Of a DNA stretch of 64,000 nt, positions 49,765-59,741 are shown piece after piece. The notes beneath the pieces were generated by a model, which saw only the letters and a list, made by a program, of their open reading frames with translations, had not been told where the DNA came from and searched no databases. The position numbers and the translations under genes were made by a program. This DNA comes from Hyphomicrobiales bacterium (GTDB taxonomy: Bacteria > Pseudomonadota > Alphaproteobacteria > Rhizobiales > Beijerinckiaceae). Each line of letters starts with the position of its first letter. Within the stretch, counting starts at the first letter, position 1. The stretch covers positions 90,161-154,160 of the forward strand of contig JAIXTP010000011.1 of the NCBI GenBank assembly GCA_027483895.1, read 5' to 3'.

Positions 49765-50819
49765 TCTTCGCGACCGACGGGCTCGCCGAACAGGCCCGGC
49801 ATCACCCGCGCGATGACCGGCAGGAAGACGCCGATCATCAGGAACCGTGCGATGTGGTGGGTCGCGACATAGACCGGGTCGATCGCGAGGGTGAAGGCGA
49901 GGATCGACATCGCTTCGAGCCCGCCCGGCGCGAAGGCGAGAAGCGCGGCCTCGTGAGAGATGCCGAGGAACAGGCTCGTCACCTCCGCGAACAGCGCGGC
50001 GACCACGATGCCGACGGCGAAACAGGCGATCGCGGCGGGCATGAGCCGGCCGACGTCGCGCGGGCGGATGCCGCGGAAGCGCTCGCCGATGAAGACGCCG
50101 ATGAGCAGAAAGCCGAGCGCGGCGAGCGCATCGGGGAACCGCCCGACGACGAGCCCGCTCCCGGTCAGCGCGGCAGCCCCGATCATGCTGCCCAGAAGGC
50201 CGGCGGCCGGCATGCGGATCCGGTGCAGGAGCCTGCCGGTCGGGATCGCGGCCGCGAACAGGAGAAGCCAGCCCTCGGGCCCCAGCACACCGGGCGCCGC
50301 GGAGGCGACGGGATGCGCGGCGGCCGCGCCGAGCAGCGGCGGCAGGACGAGGATCAGCATCACCAGACGGAAGAGCTGCACCGTCGCGATGGACGGGATG
50401 TCGGCCTTCCGTTCATGCGCGATCAGCAGGATGGTCGACATCGCGCCCGGGATCGAGGCGAACAGCGCGTCCGAACGCTTCCAGCCGAAGCCCCGCGACA
50501 GCATCAGGGCCGATGCGCCCGTGATCGCGATCATGGCCAGCGCCAGAATGACGAGGCTGAACGGGACCGCCGCGAGGATCCTCAGCGTTTCCGGCGTGAC
50601 GGCCGTCCCCATCGTCGTGCCGGAGAGGACCATGGCCACCTCGCGCAAGCGCGGCGCCATCGGCGCGCCGCGCCCCGCCGCGGCCATGGCGGCACCGACC
50701 AGCATCCCGCCCGAGAGCCACGCCGCCGGAAAACCGACCAACGCGAGAGCCGCGCCCGCCGCTGCGGCGGGGACGAGAACGGGGAGCTGCGCGGCTACGG
50801 CGGAAAGAAAAGGCGGCAT
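49740..50819 (-). CDS. AbrB-family (PF05145-type) membrane protein
   Basis: 359 residues in two related halves of about five membrane segments each, with G-G-M-L-V-G-A-A in the first and A-A-G-L-L-G-S-M-I-G-A in the second, as in the AbrB (formerly misnamed ammonia monooxygenase) transporter-like family. Substrate unknown. The chosen ATG is 50819; an FNR/FixK-type box lies 22 bases upstream, so oxygen-dependent control is likely. Convergent overlap of 25 bases with the lipoprotein gene. Confidence 0.85.
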   Translation of the reverse strand: MPPFLSAVAAQLPVLVPAAAAGAALALVGFPAAWLSGGMLVGAAMAAAGRGAPMAPRLREVAMVLSGTTMGTAVTPETLRILAAVPFSLVILALAMIAITGASALMLSRGFGWKRSDALFASIPGAMSTILLIAHERKADIPSIATVQLFRLVMLILVLPPLLGAAAAHPVASAAPGVLGPEGWLLLFAAAIPTGRLLHRIRMPAAGLLGSMIGAAALTGSGLVVGRFPDALAALGFLLIGVFIGERFRGIRPRDVGRLMPAAIACFAVGIVVAALFAEVTSLFLGISHEAALLAFAPGGLEAMSILAFTLAIDPVYVATHHIARFLMIGVFLPVIARVMPGLFGEPVGREDQRWTGTS

Positions 50820-50840
50820 CGCTTCCACAATCGCGCGAAG

Positions 50841-50854
50841 TTGACGTCGATCAA
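50841..50854. promoter_or_regulatory. FNR/FixK box before the AbrB-type gene
   Basis: TTGACGTCGATCAA matches TTGAT-N4-ATCAA with one difference. It is centred about 28 bases from the ATG at 50819, too near for class II activation from -41.5 unless the true start is further in; it may instead repress. Confidence 0.65.
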
Positions 50855-51017
50855 TGTGCCGCCGCGCAAGGCAGGTCAAACTTCGTCACATGCTTCCGGT
50901 CGGTTCGAAGACCGATCGGACGACGAAAACTCTCGGCTTTGCCGGGGGTCATGGTGCTCGGCGCGGTCTCGGGGGAGCTGCGTCGAGCACTTTTTCTTCA
51001 GGCGCTCGGAACGGCCG

Positions 51018-51048
51018 AAAAGAAGGCGCCGACCCGAGGGCCGGCGCC
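51018..51048 (-). terminator. Intrinsic terminator after fixK
   Basis: On the minus strand GGCGCCG...CGGCGCC with loop GCCCTCGGG-T, followed by TTCTTTT. It lies about 49 bases behind the fixK stop. The GACCCGAGGGCC core is shared with the terminator at 40999-41025. Confidence 0.8.
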
Positions 51049-51096
51049 GATAGTGGAGGAGAAGGGCGCGGACGCTCCTCTCCGGGGAGCTCGTGC

Positions 51097-51819
51097 TCAG
51101 TGCGCGCCGGTCTGGCGGCAGAGGCGGCAGACATCGGTGACCGTGACCGCGTCGTGATGGCCGTAGGAGAGAATCCCCTCGCGCTTCAGCTGCGAGAAGG
51201 CACGGCTCACGGTTTCGAGGGTAAGACCCAGATAATCGGCGATCTCCTGCCGGGTCAGAGCGACGGTCACGCTGCGACGGTCCGCATCGGCCTGCGGGCC
51301 GAGGCAACCGCTGCCGCCGCGGCCGGGGATGAGGCGCATCAGAAAGGTCGCGACGCGTTCGCGGGCGGTCTTGCGGCCCAGCAGCATGGCATGGTCGTGA
51401 AGCGCGCAGATCTGGTTCTTCAGCCGCTCGGCGAAGACGAGCTGAAGGGACCCGTCGCGTTCGAACGCCGCGCGGTCATAGGCGGTGACCCTGACCGGCG
51501 TGAGCGTGTCCGCGGCGCTCTCGTGGATCCCCGTGGTCGTCATGCCGAAGACGTCGCCGGGGCCGAGCAGCTCGATGATCTGCCGGCGGCCGTCGGGCAG
51601 CATCTTGGAGATCATCACCGACCCTTCGAGGATCATATAGGAGCAGCGGGCCGCATCGGTCTCGTCGATGATCGTATGGCGCGGCTCGAATTCCAGGATC
51701 CGGCCGCCCGTGCCTTCGGCGACGACGTGCCCGCGCGCGGGGCCGAGGCTCCAGCGCGCATCGAATTTCGGGGGTACGCGATCCTCGGCGTGTTCGAAAG
51801 AGCGGGTGTCGAGCGACAT
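51097..51819 (-). CDS. fixK: Crp/Fnr-family regulator, FixK type
   Basis: 240 residues with a CNB-type sensor domain (MILEGSVMISKMLPDGRRQIIELLGPGDVFGM in part) and a C-terminal HTH (LTRQEIADYLGLTLETVSRAFSQLKREG in part) with the E-T-V-S-R motif that reads TTGAT half-sites. The N-terminus lacks the cysteine cluster of Fnr, so FixK rather than an iron-sulfur sensor. A C-x2-C pair lies at the very end (CRLCRQTGAH). AAGG precedes the ATG. It follows fixL, fixJ and a receiver gene, the order known for Bradyrhizobium fixLJ-bll2758-fixK2. Confidence 0.9.
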   Translation of the reverse strand: MSLDTRSFEHAEDRVPPKFDARWSLGPARGHVVAEGTGGRILEFEPRHTIIDETDAARCSYMILEGSVMISKMLPDGRRQIIELLGPGDVFGMTTTGIHESAADTLTPVRVTAYDRAAFERDGSLQLVFAERLKNQICALHDHAMLLGRKTARERVATFLMRLIPGRGGSGCLGPQADADRRSVTVALTRQEIADYLGLTLETVSRAFSQLKREGILSYGHHDAVTVTDVCRLCRQTGAH

Positions 51820-51963
51820 GGTGTACCTTCGGGGGTAGGTACGTCTTCCGCCGCAGCCGAGCGGGGGCACGGGCGGGGGAGAACGCGAGCCTGATGGAAA
51901 CCATCGTAGATCCGCGCCGCCGGGGCCGCATCGGGACGGTCCCGTAAGCACTGCTACTGAGAG

Positions 51964-51977
51964 GTGATCCGGATCAA
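51964..51977. promoter_or_regulatory. FNR/FixK box upstream of fixK
   Basis: The minus strand reads TTGATCCGGATCAC, one base off TTGAT-N4-ATCAA. Centred about 150 bases from the fixK ATG, so a start point near 51929 with a leader of 110 bases would fit activation; autorepression is possible too. Confidence 0.65.
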
Positions 51978-51988
51978 TGCGCGCGGGA

Positions 51989-52333
51989 TCAGAGGAGCGC
52001 GGCGAGCTTCTGGGGGTTGAGCGGCTTGCGCAGGACCTCGAGGTGGTCGATGCCCGCGATCTGAGCGTCGATGGCGGCACGGGCCTGACCGCTGATGACG
52101 ATGACGCGCGGCGGAGCGCCGAGACTCCGCAGCCAGCGAACGACCTGCGCACCGCTGATGCCCGGCAGGCGGAGATCGACGAGCACGGTGTCCCCGGACG
52201 CCGGCAGGGCGCCTTCGAAGAAGGATTCCGCATCCGGATAGGCGACGGTCCTGTAACCCATTCCGCGCAGCAGAAGGTCGAGGGAGTCGCTCACCCCGGG
52301 ATCGTCTTCGAGAATGTGGACAGTCACCGTCAT
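51989..52333 (-). CDS. Single-domain response regulator between fixJ and fixK
   Basis: 114 residues, a complete receiver: acidic pair E9-D10-D11, phospho-acceptor D53 (VLVDLRLPG) and K103 (LRKPL). No output domain. A receiver gene at this place is also known in Bradyrhizobium and Rhodopseudomonas; it may drain phosphate from FixL or FixJ. It lies 100 bases after fixJ. Confidence 0.88.
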   Translation of the reverse strand: MTVTVHILEDDPGVSDSLDLLLRGMGYRTVAYPDAESFFEGALPASGDTVLVDLRLPGISGAQVVRWLRSLGAPPRVIVISGQARAAIDAQIAGIDHLEVLRKPLNPQKLAALL

Positions 52334-52433
52334 GCCTTTTGTGGGCCCCGGCGGCAGGGAACCGCCGAAAGCCTCGCAGACGGACTTTAGAGAAGGCGGG
52401 CCCCGGGATCAGTCGGTAGCATTCCGGACCCGC

Positions 52434-53048
52434 TCATACGCGGCGTTCCGCGTACACGATCCTGACGAGATCCGCGGTGTTCTTCGCGCCGAGCTTTTCC
52501 ATGATGCGGGCGCGATGAACCTCGATGGTCCGCGGGCTGATGCCGAGCTGGCGGCCCGCTTCCTTGTTCGACGCGCCCAGCGCGATCCGTTCGAGCACCT
52601 CGCGCTCGCGCGGCGTCAGCATGTCCTCGCCGGGGAAGGCGGAGATCGCGGAACCGGGGGTTTCCGCCTTGCGACGGGCGGCGTCGAGTGCATCGCGGAT
52701 GCGTCCGACCACGGTTTCGGCGTCGAAGGGCTTCTCGATGAAGTCGTGAGCGCCGCGCTTGATCGCCTCCACGGCCATCGGGATGTCGCCCTGGCCGGAG
52801 ATCATGAAGATGGGCGCGGGGCAGCGCAGGCCCAGTTCGTTCAGAACGTCGATGCCGGAGCGCCCGGGCATGTGGACGTCGAGGATGATGCAGTCGGGCA
52901 TGCGGTTCTTGACCGCCGCGAGGAGCGCGCCTCCGTCGGGATAGCCGCTCACGCGGAAGCCTTCGAGCTCGAAGACGACGCTCAGCGCATCGCGCACCGC
53001 GGGGTCGTCGTCGGCGATGAAGATCTCATGCCCGTCGTTTTGGGTCAT
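52434..53048 (-). CDS. fixJ: Response regulator FixJ
   Basis: 204 residues: receiver with D-D at 13-14, D57 (CIILDVHMPG) and K106 (DFIEKPF), then a LuxR/GerE-type HTH (LTPREREVLERIALGASNKEAGRQLG in part) preceded by the FixJ linker. Activated by FixL under low oxygen, it drives fixK. It starts 31 bases after fixL. Confidence 0.94.
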   Translation of the reverse strand: MTQNDGHEIFIADDDPAVRDALSVVFELEGFRVSGYPDGGALLAAVKNRMPDCIILDVHMPGRSGIDVLNELGLRCPAPIFMISGQGDIPMAVEAIKRGAHDFIEKPFDAETVVGRIRDALDAARRKAETPGSAISAFPGEDMLTPREREVLERIALGASNKEAGRQLGISPRTIEVHRARIMEKLGAKNTADLVRIVYAERRV

Positions 53049-53079
53049 TCCTGCTGCGCCTCCGACGACTCGGTATCCG

Positions 53080-54228
53080 TCACGCGTCCTCGGACGTAAC
53101 AGCTTGGAGCGTCAATGTGAATTTCGCGCCGCGACCGTTGCCGCCGGGATCCACGGACAATTCGCCGCCGTGGCTCTGCGCGATGGTGCGCGAAATGGAA
53201 AGCCCGAGCCCCATTCCCGAGCGTTTCGAGGTCGCGAAGGCCCTGAAGAGGTCGGGCATGGCCTGCGGAGGAATACCGGGTCCGTTGTCCGAGACGCAGA
53301 CCTGCAGCATGCCGTCGACGGCGCGCGTCTCGATCTCCACGACCGGCTCGGGCCTCTCGCGCACCGCCTCGACGGCATTGCGCAGGAGATTGACCACGAT
53401 CTGCTGGATCTGGACCGGCTCGATGAAGGCCGCCGGGAGATCGCTCTTGAACCGGCGGAGCACGCTCACCTTGTCGCGGATGCCGAGAAGCGTGAGGTCG
53501 ACCGCCTCGTCGACGATCGCGTTGAGGTCGACCCGTCGGCGGTTCGGCTCCCGCTTCTCGACGAATTGGCGCATGCGGCTGATGATGGAGCCCGCACGTT
53601 CGGCCTCGTGCACGGCCTTGTTCATCACCTGCGACAGCATTTCGTCGGAGCGGGCGTCGCGCCCCTTCCTGAGCGTGCGTTCGCCGGCCTGAAGGTAGAG
53701 CATCACCGCCGTGAGCGGCTGGTTGAGCTCATGCGCCAGCGCCGCGCCCATCTCGTCGATGGCGGAGACGCGGGCCATGTGGACGAGATCGGCCTGCAGC
53801 TGGCGGACGCGCTCTTCCTGCTCCTTGCGGGGCCGGAGATCGCGGATGATCCCGATGAACTGCCGGCCTTGCGGGGTCCGCGCTTCGCCGACGGAAAGCT
53901 CGACGGGGAATTCGGTTCCGTCCTTGTGGCGGGCATGCACCTCGCGACCGATGCCGATGATCTTGCGCTCGCCGGTCGCCTTGTAGGTCTCGACGTATCG
54001 GTCGTGGCTGCGGGCATAGGCCGACGGCATGATCATGCCGACATTCTGCCCGATCGCCTCTTCGGGGGTGAAGCCGAAGAGCCTTTCGCAAGCGGAATTG
54101 TAGACCAGAATGTTCGCACGGTCGTCGATGACGAGAATTCCGTCGACGGCCGTATCCAACACGCTGATCAGGCGCGCTTCGGACTCCGTTTCAGCGGTCA
54201 TCCGCGTCCTGTCCGCCTGAGTCGACAT
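53080..54228 (-). CDS. fixL: Oxygen-sensing histidine kinase FixL
   Basis: 382 residues, soluble (no membrane segment). One PAS domain (about 17-130) carries the heme-binding FixL pattern: H75 (ARSHDRYV, proximal ligand) and R95 (IIGIGREVHARHKDG, distal arginine that senses oxygen). The kinase core has H166 (ALAHELNQPLTAV), the N box (VVNLLRNAVEAV) and G boxes (DNGPGIP, GMGLGLSISRTI). It lacks the second PAS of Bradyrhizobium FixL. The ATG at 54228 has AAGG directly before it; the ATG at 54201 with AGGA five bases upstream is an alternative. An inverted repeat ATCCGT/ACGGAT lies at 54238-54255. Confidence 0.93.
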   Translation of the reverse strand: MSTQADRTRMTAETESEARLISVLDTAVDGILVIDDRANILVYNSACERLFGFTPEEAIGQNVGMIMPSAYARSHDRYVETYKATGERKIIGIGREVHARHKDGTEFPVELSVGEARTPQGRQFIGIIRDLRPRKEQEERVRQLQADLVHMARVSAIDEMGAALAHELNQPLTAVMLYLQAGERTLRKGRDARSDEMLSQVMNKAVHEAERAGSIISRMRQFVEKREPNRRRVDLNAIVDEAVDLTLLGIRDKVSVLRRFKSDLPAAFIEPVQIQQIVVNLLRNAVEAVRERPEPVVEIETRAVDGMLQVCVSDNGPGIPPQAMPDLFRAFATSKRSGMGLGLSISRTIAQSHGGELSVDPGGNGRGAKFTLTLQAVTSEDA

Positions 54229-54305
54229 CCTTCAGAGATCCGTAAATCAACGGATGAGAAATTTGCCTTACCCGATCCCGGCACGCAACACCGACCTAAG
54301 TTCAT

Positions 54306-55490
54306 TCACCGGGAGAGGGCAGCGGCGAGGCGACGTGCCGCCTCGGCGATGTCCTCGGCCTTTCGGGCGAAGCACAGCCGCATGAACCGCTCGCCTCCGG
54401 GGCCGAACGCGGTGCCCGGCGCGAGCCCGACATTCGCCTCGTCCACGAGCCGCAGGGCCAGGGCGCGCGTGTCCGCCTCGCCGTCGACGCCGAAGAAGAG
54501 ATAGAAGGCGCCGGCCGGAAGCGGGAAGCGGACGCCGTCAACGGCGGAAAGCCCCTCGCAGATGAGGTCGCGCCCGCGGCGGGCCCGGGCGACCTGCTCC
54601 CGCACGAAGTCCTCGCCCTGCTCGAGCGCGGCGACCGCACCGCGCTGCAGGAAGGCCGCGACGCCGGACGAGGAATATTGGATGAGATTCTCGACGACCT
54701 CGCTCAGCGCGGGATGGCATTCGAGCCAGCCGACGCGCCAGCCGGTCATCGCCCAGTTCTTGGACATGGTCTGGACGAAGAAGATCTTGTCTTCGGGATC
54801 CATCACGTCGTGGAAGGACGGCGCGCGCTCCGCCCCGTCATAGACGAAGCGGCCGTAGATCTCGTCCGCGATGATCCAGAGGCCGTGACGGCGCGCGAGC
54901 GCGAGGATCGCGACCAATTCGTCCCGCGTCGCGGTCCAGCCGGTCGGGTTGGCCGGGGAGTTGACCATGATCGCACGGGTGCGCGGGGTGACGGCGGCGG
55001 CCAGCGCGTCGATGTCGATCGTCCAGCGTCCGTCGAGGCCGTCCGAGGTCAGACGGAGGGGAACGGAAACCGGCGTGGCGCCCGTCGCGATCGCCGCGCC
55101 GACGAAATTCGGCCAGGCCGGCGAGGGGATCAGCACCTCGTCTCCCGCCCCGGCCGCGATGCGCAGCGCGATCCGCAACGCCTGCATGCCGCCGATCGTG
55201 ACGAAGAAGCGCTCGGGCGGGAGGGGCGTACCGTAGAGCCGCGTCATGTAGCCGGAGATCGCCGTCCGCAGTTCCGGGATGCCGCGCTGATGCGTGTAGA
55301 AGGTCTCGCCCTCCTCCAGCGCATGCGCCGCCGCGTTGCGGATGAAGGCCGGGGTCGGCAGGTCGCCTTCGCCCACCCAGAGCGGGATGAGGCCGGGACG
55401 GCCCCGACCGTAATTGAACACCTCGACGATCCCGCTGGCGGGAGCGCGGGCGGCTTCGGGACGGATCTCGGCGAGAAAGGACGGGGCCAT
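54306..55490 (-). CDS. Class I/II PLP-dependent aminotransferase
   Basis: 394 residues of fold type I. The PLP lysine is in S-M-S-K-N-W-A-M-T-G-W-R, with N-S-P-A-N-P-T-G binding the phosphate and D-E-I-Y-G-R-F. The C-terminal arginine for the substrate carboxylate lies in R-F-M-R-L-C-F-A. This is the aspartate-aminotransferase-like branch; the amino donor and acceptor are not known. It is downstream of mscL on the same strand with 94 bases between. Confidence 0.93.
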   Translation of the reverse strand: MAPSFLAEIRPEAARAPASGIVEVFNYGRGRPGLIPLWVGEGDLPTPAFIRNAAAHALEEGETFYTHQRGIPELRTAISGYMTRLYGTPLPPERFFVTIGGMQALRIALRIAAGAGDEVLIPSPAWPNFVGAAIATGATPVSVPLRLTSDGLDGRWTIDIDALAAAVTPRTRAIMVNSPANPTGWTATRDELVAILALARRHGLWIIADEIYGRFVYDGAERAPSFHDVMDPEDKIFFVQTMSKNWAMTGWRVGWLECHPALSEVVENLIQYSSSGVAAFLQRGAVAALEQGEDFVREQVARARRGRDLICEGLSAVDGVRFPLPAGAFYLFFGVDGEADTRALALRLVDEANVGLAPGTAFGPGGERFMRLCFARKAEDIAEAARRLAAALSR

Positions 55491-55583
55491 GGCGGATCGC
55501 TTGCAGGACGGGCTGAATTGCGCCGCCTTGTCTCACGATCCCGGGCCTTCGTCTCCCCCGATTTTGTCCGGGCGGGCATGCCG

Positions 55584-56003
55584 TCACGGGCGGGTGGCGA
55601 GAAGATCCCTGATGTCCGTCAGGAGCGCCTCGGTCTTCGTCGGCGCCGCGGGAGTCGCGGGCTGCTGCCGCCTGAAGCGGTTGACGACCTTCATGACGAG
55701 GAACAGCGCCGCGGCGACGATCAGGAAGCCGACGACGACGGTGACGAAATTGCCCCAGCCGAGCGCCGCACCGGCCTTCTTGGCTTCGGCATAGGGCAGG
55801 TTTTCGGGGATCGCGGAGGAGAGGCGCAGATAATAGTTCGAGAAATCGAGCCCGCCGGTCACCGCCCCGATCGCGGGCATGATGAGGTCGCCGACGAGGG
55901 AGTCGACGATCTTGCCGAAGGCCGCGCCGATCACGACGCCGACGGCGAGATCGACGACATTGCCGCGGACCGCGAATTCCTTGAACTCGGACATCAGGCC
56001 CAT
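55584..56003 (-). CDS. mscL: Large-conductance mechanosensitive channel
   Basis: 139 residues, an osmotic safety valve of the inner membrane. First membrane helix about 15-45 ([23 protein letters not shown] in part), a periplasmic loop with D-F-S-N-Y-Y, second helix about 83-107, and a C-terminal basic helix ([10 protein letters not shown]). The ATG at 56003 has AAGGAG six bases upstream; a longer frame exists but has no ribosome site. Confidence 0.96.
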   Translation of the reverse strand: MGLMSEFKEFAVRGNVVDLAVGVVIGAAFGKIVDSLVGDLIMPAIGAVTGGLDFSNYYLRLSSAIPENLPYAEAKKAGAALGWGNFVTVVVGFLIVAAALFLVMKVVNRFRRQQPATPAAPTKTEALLTDIRDLLATRP

Positions 56004-56149
56004 CGGAAGCTCCTTTTCGCACGGGGAAGGAAAAGTGCAGGCTAACCCCATCGCGGAGGGGCTCCGAGACCCCATTTCGTGCCGCTTTCCGTCCGAGGAC
56101 GGGTCGTCTAGTCTTCCCGGCGGAAGCCGAAAACGACGGGGCGGGGATC

Positions 56150-59100
56150 TTGGCCGGTTGGACGGTCGTACTGGCGGCGCTCTTCTATCTGTGCCTCCTC
56201 TTCGCCGTCGCGCATTACGGCGACACGGCTGGGCGCGATCTTCTGCGCGGCCGGGGCCGCTCGACGATCTATGCGCTGACGCTCGGCGTCTACTGCACGT
56301 CCTGGACGTTCTACGGCTCGGTCGGCTTCGCCTCGTTGTCGGGCTTCGACTTCTTCGCGATCTATCTGGGACCGATCGCGGTCTTCCTGTTCGGATCGGG
56401 GCTCATCCGCCGCATCGTCCGTCTCGCGAAGTCGCAGAACATCACCTCGGTCGCCGACTTCGTGGCGGCGCGCTACGGCAAGAGCGAGCGGGTCGCGGCG
56501 CTCGTCTGCCTGATCGCGGTGATCGGGTCCGTGCCCTACATCGCGCTGCAGCTGAAGGCGATCTCGGCCTCGCTCACCACGGTATTGGACGCGCTCGAGC
56601 CCGGCTCGGTCGGCCATTCCGATCCGATCTTCGGCGACCTCGCCTTCCTCGTCGCATTGATCCTCGCGGGTTTCGCGACGGCGTTCGGCACCCGGCAGAT
56701 CGACGCGACCGAACACCAGAACGGGCTCATGCTGGCGGTAGCGGCCGAGTCGGTGGTCAAGCTCGTGAGCTTCATCGCCGTCGGCATCTTCGTCAGCTTC
56801 GGCATGTTCGACGGGCCTTGGGACATCTTCGCCCGCGCCGCGCGGATGAGCGAACTCGTGCCGCCCTCGGATCGGACCTCGGGGCCCGCCAACGTCATCA
56901 CCATGATGGTGCTGTCGGCTGCGGTCATCCTGCTGCTGCCGCGGCAATTCCACGTGACCGTGGTCGAGAACAGGGACGAGGACGACGTCTCGCGCGCGGC
57001 GTGGATGTTCCCGCTCTATCTCGTGGCGATCAATCTCTTCGTCCTGCCGCTCGCGATCGCGGCGGATCTCGTCTTCGTGCCCGGCACGGTCCCGCCGGAC
57101 ATGGCGGTCATCGCGCTGCCGATCCACGCCGGCAAGGACCTGCTCGCGCTCCTGGTCTTCATCGGCGGGCTCTCCGCCGCGACGGCGATGGTGATCGTGG
57201 CCTGCGTGGCGCTGGCGATCATGGTCTCGAACGATCTCGCCGTGCCTCTGCTGCTGCGCCGGCGCGGTCAGGCCCCCGGCAATATGGGCACGATCGTGCT
57301 CGTCATTCGTCGCTTCGCGATCATCGCGATCATCCTGATGGGCTACGTCTATTTCAGGAACACCAGCGACGCGGCGCTCGCCGCCATCGGCCTCAAGTCC
57401 TTCGCCGCCATCGCGCAGATCGCGCCCGCCTTCTTCCTCGGCCTGTTCTGGCGGCGCGCCAATGCGCGCGGCGCGATCGGCGGGCTGCTCGTGGGCTTCT
57501 CGGTCTGGGCCTATACGCTGCTGCTCCCCAGCCTCGCGCAGCCGGAAACCTTCGGCATCGAGGAGATGCTCGGGGCGGGACCGTTCGGCCTCGCCTTCCT
57601 GAAGCCCACGGCGCTTTTCGGCATCGAATGGTCGCCCATCGCCAACGGCACCTTCTGGAGCCTCTCGCTCAACGTCGCCGCCTTCGTGACGCTTTCGCTG
57701 TCGCGCGCGTCGGACCCGCTCGAACGCCTGCAGGCCAGCCTTTTCGTGTCGCCCGACAGCCCGGTGATGGGCCAGACCTTCCGGTTCTGGCGGACGGCCG
57801 TCACCGTCGAAGAACTGCAGGTCTGCGTCGCGCGGTATCTCGGCGAGGAGCGGACACGCCTCACCTTCGCGGATTTCGCGTCCAAGCGCGGGCAGGAGCT
57901 CGACCCCTCCCGCGAGGCCGACATCCATCTGCTGCGCTTCGCGGAACACCAGCTGTCTTCCGCCATCGGCGCCTCGTCCTCGCGGCTCGTCCTGTCGCTG
58001 CTGCTCAGGCGCCGCAACGTGACCAAGAAGGCCGCCCTCCGCCTGCTCGACGATGCATCGGCGGCGATCCAATACAATCGCGACCTGCTGCAATATGCGC
58101 TCGACCACGCGCGCCACGGCGTCACGGTGTTCGACGGCGATCTACGGCTCGTCAGCTCGAACCGGGAATTCCAGGAGCTGTTCGAACTGCCGCGCGAGCT
58201 CGCGCAGATCGGCGTGGGTCTCGACGAGATCATCCGCTTCAACGCCTCGCGCGGCCTTTACGGATCCGGTTCGCCGGACGAGTTCCTCTCCGCGCGGCTC
58301 GAAAGCTTCGTCAACGATCCGGGCCCGGTGCGCGTGCGGCTGCACGGCACGGGCAAGGTCATCGAGGTCCGGTCGGCCCCGCTGCCCAACGGCGGCATCG
58401 TGACCACCTATGCCGACATCACCGCCACGGTGGAGGCGGAGGAAGGGCTGGCGCGGGCGAACGAGACGCTGGAACGCCGCGTCCGCGAGCGCACCGAGGA
58501 GCTGATGCGCCTCAACGAGGAGCTGGCCCGCGCCAAGGCCGAGGCGGACGAGGCGAATACGTCGAAGACGCGCTTCCTCGCCGCCGCCGGCCACGACATC
58601 CTTCAGCCGCTCAACGCGGCGCGGCTCTACACGACGTCGATGCTCGAGCGCGACCGGACCGAAGGCGATCCGCGGCTGGCCGAGAACGTCGACGCGTCGC
58701 TCGAAGCGGTCGAGGAGATCTTGACGGCGCTGCTCGAGATCTCGCGGCTCGACGCGGGCGCGCTCAAGCCGGAAGTGTCGAATTTCAGGATCGACGACCT
58801 GCTCTCCCAGTTGCGGGTCGAATTCGAGCCGCTGGCGAAGGAGAAGGGACTGCGGCTCGTCTTCGTGCCCTCCTCGCTCTCGGTCCGCTCGGATCGCAGG
58901 CTGCTGCGGCGCCTGCTGCAGAATCTCGTGTCCAACGCGATCAAATACACGCCCTCCGGCAGCGTGCTGGTCGGCGTGCGGCGGCGGAAGGGCAAGCTGC
59001 GGATCGAGGTGCGCGATACGGGGCTGGGCATCCCGACCTCCAAGCAGCGCACGGTCTTCCGGGAATTTCAGCGGCTGGATCAGGGGGCCCGGGTCGCGCG

Positions 59101-59662
59101 CGGCCTCGGGCTGGGCCTGTCCATCGTGGAGCGCATCGCCCGCGTGCTCGACCATCCGATCGGCCTCGACTCGGTGCCCGGACGCGGTTCGTCCTTCACC
59201 ATCGAGGCGCCGCTCGGGCCCGCGCTGCCGGCAGCGAGCGCCGTGCAGGGAAGCGGCAGCATTCCGGCCGTGCCGCTGTCGGGCCTCCGCGTGCTCTGCA
59301 TCGACAACGAGCCCGCGATCCTCGACGGCATGAAGACGCTGCTGGAGGGCTGGGGCTGCACCGTGCTCACGGCCGGCAGCCTTTCGGACGCGCATCGGGC
59401 TCTGAAGGAGGATCGGGCTGCGCCCGACGTGATGATCGCGGATTACCATCTCGACGACGGCAACGGCATCGACGCCATCGTGGCGCTGCGCTGGAAGCTG
59501 GGCGCGGAGACGCCGGCGGTTCTCGTCACCGCAGACCGTACCCCGGCCGTGCGCGACGCGGCGGGCGAGAAGGGGATTCAGGTGATGAACAAGCCGGTGA
59601 AGCCCGCCGCGCTGCGATCCTATCTCGCTCAATGGACGTCCGGACGCGCCGCGGCGGAGTGA
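56150..59662 (+). CDS. Hybrid histidine kinase with sodium/solute-symporter-like sensor domain (NahK-like)
   Basis: 1170 residues. Residues 1 to about 490 form a 12-13-segment SSSF-type membrane domain, followed by a PAS region (about 640-760, [14 protein letters not shown]), a coiled coil ([11 protein letters not shown]), a HisKA helix with H in [12 protein letters not shown], an ATPase domain ([27 protein letters not shown]) and a C-terminal receiver with D in [11 protein letters not shown] and K in M-N-K-P-V-K-P. The start is a TTG at 56150 with GGGG upstream; no ATG or GTG gives a better N-terminus. Signal unknown; relatives in Alphaproteobacteria are thought to sense a transported solute. 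Confidence 0.93.
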   Translation: MAGWTVVLAALFYLCLLFAVAHYGDTAGRDLLRGRGRSTIYALTLGVYCTSWTFYGSVGFASLSGFDFFAIYLGPIAVFLFGSGLIRRIVRLAKSQNITSVADFVAARYGKSERVAALVCLIAVIGSVPYIALQLKAISASLTTVLDALEPGSVGHSDPIFGDLAFLVALILAGFATAFGTRQIDATEHQNGLMLAVAAESVVKLVSFIAVGIFVSFGMFDGPWDIFARAARMSELVPPSDRTSGPANVITMMVLSAAVILLLPRQFHVTVVENRDEDDVSRAAWMFPLYLVAINLFVLPLAIAADLVFVPGTVPPDMAVIALPIHAGKDLLALLVFIGGLSAATAMVIVACVALAIMVSNDLAVPLLLRRRGQAPGNMGTIVLVIRRFAIIAIILMGYVYFRNTSDAALAAIGLKSFAAIAQIAPAFFLGLFWRRANARGAIGGLLVGFSVWAYTLLLPSLAQPETFGIEEMLGAGPFGLAFLKPTALFGIEWSPIANGTFWSLSLNVAAFVTLSLSRASDPLERLQASLFVSPDSPVMGQTFRFWRTAVTVEELQVCVARYLGEERTRLTFADFASKRGQELDPSREADIHLLRFAEHQLSSAIGASSSRLVLSLLLRRRNVTKKAALRLLDDASAAIQYNRDLLQYALDHARHGVTVFDGDLRLVSSNREFQELFELPRELAQIGVGLDEIIRFNASRGLYGSGSPDEFLSARLESFVNDPGPVRVRLHGTGKVIEVRSAPLPNGGIVTTYADITATVEAEEGLARANETLERRVRERTEELMRLNEELARAKAEADEANTSKTRFLAAAGHDILQPLNAARLYTTSMLERDRTEGDPRLAENVDASLEAVEEILTALLEISRLDAGALKPEVSNFRIDDLLSQLRVEFEPLAKEKGLRLVFVPSSLSVRSDRRLLRRLLQNLVSNAIKYTPSGSVLVGVRRRKGKLRIEVRDTGLGIPTSKQRTVFREFQRLDQGARVARGLGLGLSIVERIARVLDHPIGLDSVPGRGSSFTIEAPLGPALPAASAVQGSGSIPAVPLSGLRVLCIDNEPAILDGMKTLLEGWGCTVLTAGSLSDAHRALKEDRAAPDVMIADYHLDDGNGIDAIVALRWKLGAETPAVLVTADRTPAVRDAAGEKGIQVMNKPVKPAALRSYLAQWTSGRAAAE

Positions 59663-59741
59663 GCGGCATCCGGGCGCCTTCCTCTTGCGCCCGGCGAAAG
59701 CGCCCCGCACTCTGCGCCCCGCAAACGAGGAGAGGTGCTTC

